Shown here: piece by piece, positions 61,640-64,000 of the stretch
Layout: every line of letters begins with the position of its first letter
How positions within the stretch are numbered: the stretch's first letter is position 1
Assembly (NCBI GenBank): GCA_963971225.1
Contig: OZ020267.1
Span: forward strand, 104,402,392-104,466,391
DNA: 64,000 nt
Direction: 5' to 3'
Source of the DNA: Melieria omissa
Taxonomy: Eukaryota; Arthropoda; Insecta; Diptera; Ulidiidae
Made by a program: the position numbers and the translations under genes
The notes under the pieces: model-generated
Databases searched by the model: none
Told to the model about the DNA's origin: nothing
The model's input: the letters and a program-made list of their open reading frames with translations, nothing else

Positions 61640-62180
61640 GAATTACAGTTTTTCGGAATAACAAAACAAAATCCCGGTTTCCTAAAAATTCAGTTTTTAA
61701 ATCCCCAAATATCTCATATGCTTCAGTACTAAACGCAAGTAAAGGCCACAAGTGTTGTCCAATAAATATTAAGAATTGCAGTTCTTAAGAATAACAAAAT
61801 ATCCTACAATATCCCGATAGTTAAAAACTTCAGTTTTCAAATCCCGAAATTCCGAAACATCTGAAATGCTTCGGTACTGAACGCATGGGCCAAGTGATGT
61901 CCAATAAAAATTCAGCCTTGCAGTTTTTAAGAATAAAAAAGATCCTACAAAATCCCGGTATTTAAATATTTCAGTTTTCAAATCCCGAAATTCCGAAATA
62001 TCTGAAAATCACTATCAAAACATTTCCTAAACATTCTCCTAAACAATTTTTCTCCCCAAAAGTATTCTAAAAGGCTAAGAATCGCCTAAATCTAGTAAAT
62101 CTTCTCATCTGGCAACACTGACAAAAGATTCTACGAAATCCCGGTATTCAAAAATTTTCAATTTTATATTCTAAAATTCC
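61640..62180. repeat. ~120 bp tandem repeat split by a hAT MITE fragment
   Basis: Units near 61640, 61775 and 61900 share TTGCAGTTTTTAAGAATA, AAAATCCCGGTATTTAAA and TTTCAGTTTTCAAATCCCGA, followed by GCTTC(A/G)GTACT(A/G)AACGCA. A further partial unit follows at 62122 after the MITE fragment. Confidence 0.8.
62028..62120. mobile_element. Partial hAT-type MITE (right end)
   Basis: CCTAAACATTCTCCTAAACA...CTAAGAATCGCCTAAATCTAG...TCATCTGGCAACACTG follows the right half of the MITE at 13092-13367 in the same order, ending in the same CTGGCAACACTG terminus. The left end is not found. Confidence 0.68.
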
Positions 62181-64000
62181 GAAATGCAATAAAAATAAAA
62201 AAAAAAATCAAAACTCTTTTCGACCTTTTTCGAACTTCGTTTCGATTGACAGACTTGGACATTTCACAATTTCCAGCCTATTGCTACGCCGACTGACTGT
62301 CACTGCAATTTCGTGCATTATTGATGCCAATGACTGGTCGACTACTGCGCCCATTGCCTGAAGCCTGAAAGACCGCACAACGGTAAAAGAGGTGGCACAG
62401 TGGTGTGCAAAAAATTAACCACGCTTCCACTTTGTTGCTTTTTCAACTCCCCCTCGCACTTTGTGGGCTTATAACTGTACATATACACTCAAAAACACAT
62501 ACACACTCATACACATATACACACACACATGCACACATTTATTCCGCATGTACATGCGGTCGACTGCTCATGTGTTGCTCACTCAAGCATTGCGCTTTTT
62601 GTATCTCTTTCTATTTTCCTCCACCTGCCCCCGTGGCCACAATCAATTGCAATATTTGTATTTTTTTCTTCTTGTTTCTTGTATTGGAAAAATGTTACGC
62701 TACTTTTTCTGCAACGTTCGACATTTTTTTGTTGGCTCATTTTTGCGCTTCGTTTGTTGATTGGTTTTTCGTCGCTTTGCTCGCCACAGATTTTTGCGTT
62801 TTTTTTCCTATAGCGAAATTTTCGAAAAATTGGATTCAATATGGCGCCGGGGATTATTTGATGAGGTGCTCGTATGAGTGTATGTTGTTGTTGTTGCCTT
62901 GTGTGTAGATTAAAATTGCTACTGACAATTGAAAATCAATCGAGTAATGTGTGGTTTTTTTTGGTGAATTGCTGAAGAGGGACACTGAGATTTCAAAGAA
63001 AAAATATGATTTTGTTCACTTGTGTGTTTTGTTGTATGTATTTTTGGGAATTATGTGCAAATTGGATTAGTATGAAGCAATTCATTACATTTTTTGGAAT
63101 TATTTTGTCCACCAATATTTGCTTAGGTTCAAATTGTTGATTGAAAGGCAAAACACACATGAAGAACGGAAAGAAGATAATCTCGTCATATTCTGTTTGA
63201 TACTATTGGCAACAATATGTTCTTTAAGTAGAGAGCGTTTCTTTTGAAGAGCCAAATGTTTTCTCTATAGAATGAGGCATACATTATGCGTATTTGTGAC
63301 GCAAAATTCCCATTGCCAACATTTTCTACACAAATCATTTTCTGTGCAAGTGACATGGTGTCAGTTATTGTAATTGACAATTGAAATTACGCAAACTATT
63401 AATTATAGTTGTAAAATTTAAGTGCTTTCATTGGAAAATAACTCGCCATAGCTAATAAATCTTGAGAAATTAATTATTACTTTGCATTTTACATTAATCA
63501 GACTGTAGAAAAATTGAATGTGTGTTCAGTGAGTGTGTTGATTATGAATAAAATTAAGTGCTCATGGCGATAGTGCAGGTGATTATTTTACTTATTGCTT
63601 TAATTAGAATTGATAAATATTGAATTGTGATGTCAAAGAATAACATTATCTATAAATATTGGCAATACACAAACAAAACAAGTTGTTGAAAGCAGGGAGA
63701 TTTTAATATAAAAGGGAAATATAAATAAATTCATATTTCAATTGAATGGGCATTAAGGTCGGCGTTAGTAATGCTGGAGATAGCAGAAAGTGGGATACTC
63801 TGTTGACTTAATGAAATTAGTTAAAGCTGGATTGTTCTGCGTACTTCACGTAGCCAGCCTACCCTCTGACATTATCAAATCAGAGGATATCGAGTCGGAT
63901 ACCCTACTAACTCAACCGACCCCTATTGACCCTATGTACTTTACGAAGTCAACAGAACAGAAGACATAGTGAATAGAGTTAGATTCCCTACTGACTTCAA
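62181..64000. other. No gene recognised
   Basis: A CA/TA-rich microsatellite lies at 62483-62540 (CACTCATACACATATACACA). The last ~180 bp (63820-64000) repeat words such as GATACCCTACTAACTCAAC and GATTCCCTACTGACTTCAA and may be the start of another tandem repeat cut by the window edge. Confidence 0.4.

Noticed and set aside
62405..62908. 167-residue frame with Cys/Phe-rich segments
   Set aside because: Includes the CA microsatellite, is overlapped by two other open frames, and shows no domain or splice context.

Overview
The window looks like nuclear DNA of a higher (cyclorrhaphan) fly. It is AT-rich and full of transposon remnants. It carries compact insect-type introns (about 55-2200 bp) and a local cluster of angiotensin-converting-enzyme (ACE, peptidase family M2) genes whose closest matches, from memory, are Drosophila Ance, Acer and Ance-2. 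Several repeats (the RTE copy, the 58.3 kb repeat, LINE tails ending in CCTAACCTAAC) recall tephritid fruit flies. The family-level placement is inference.

Layout. 1-6.3 kb is a tandem satellite with ~130 bp monomers, partly organised as A-B dimers. It is interrupted by a 5'-truncated non-LTR retrotransposon of the RT+RNase H type and by an apparently complete Tc3-like DNA transposon whose transposase gene has a 60 bp intron. 6.3-14.4 kb is gene-poor, with TTTA-rich sequence, short tandem repeats and an old repeat carrying a nested hAT-type MITE. 14.47-39.71 kb holds four ACE-like genes, all on the minus strand: a catalytically dead member (probably Ance-2; 631 aa), a duplicated ANCE paralog with altered substrate-binding residues (614 aa), the canonical Ance (615 aa, residue numbering as I recall it for the Drosophila enzyme), and an Acer-like gene (642 aa). 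Ance appears to start from a TATA/Inr promoter about 4.9 kb upstream of its ATG, through a short non-coding exon. The paralog has its own TATA promoter only ~340 bp beyond the Ance stop codon.

39.7-45.0 kb is gene-poor. At 45.03-45.44 kb lies the first coding exon (plus strand) of a centaurin-gamma/AGAP ArfGAP gene (CenG1A-like), ending in a clear splice donor. No later exon was recognised, so 45.4-64 kb is probably its first intron. That interval holds a decayed mariner, an RTE fragment with a 15 bp target-site duplication, a pogo-type MITE, LINE remnants, a long TCTA microsatellite and several minisatellites.

Biology. The ACE proteins have signal peptides and no C-terminal membrane anchor, so they should be secreted dipeptidyl carboxypeptidases (Ance, Acer), a secreted enzyme of uncertain specificity (the ANCE paralog) and a non-catalytic relative (Ance-2-like). 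The most interesting biology is the ANCE paralog. It keeps the zinc-binding HELGH...E motif but has replaced three residues that hold the substrate's carboxy-terminal part. I saw no prokaryote-like system, CRISPR array, rRNA or convincing tRNA.
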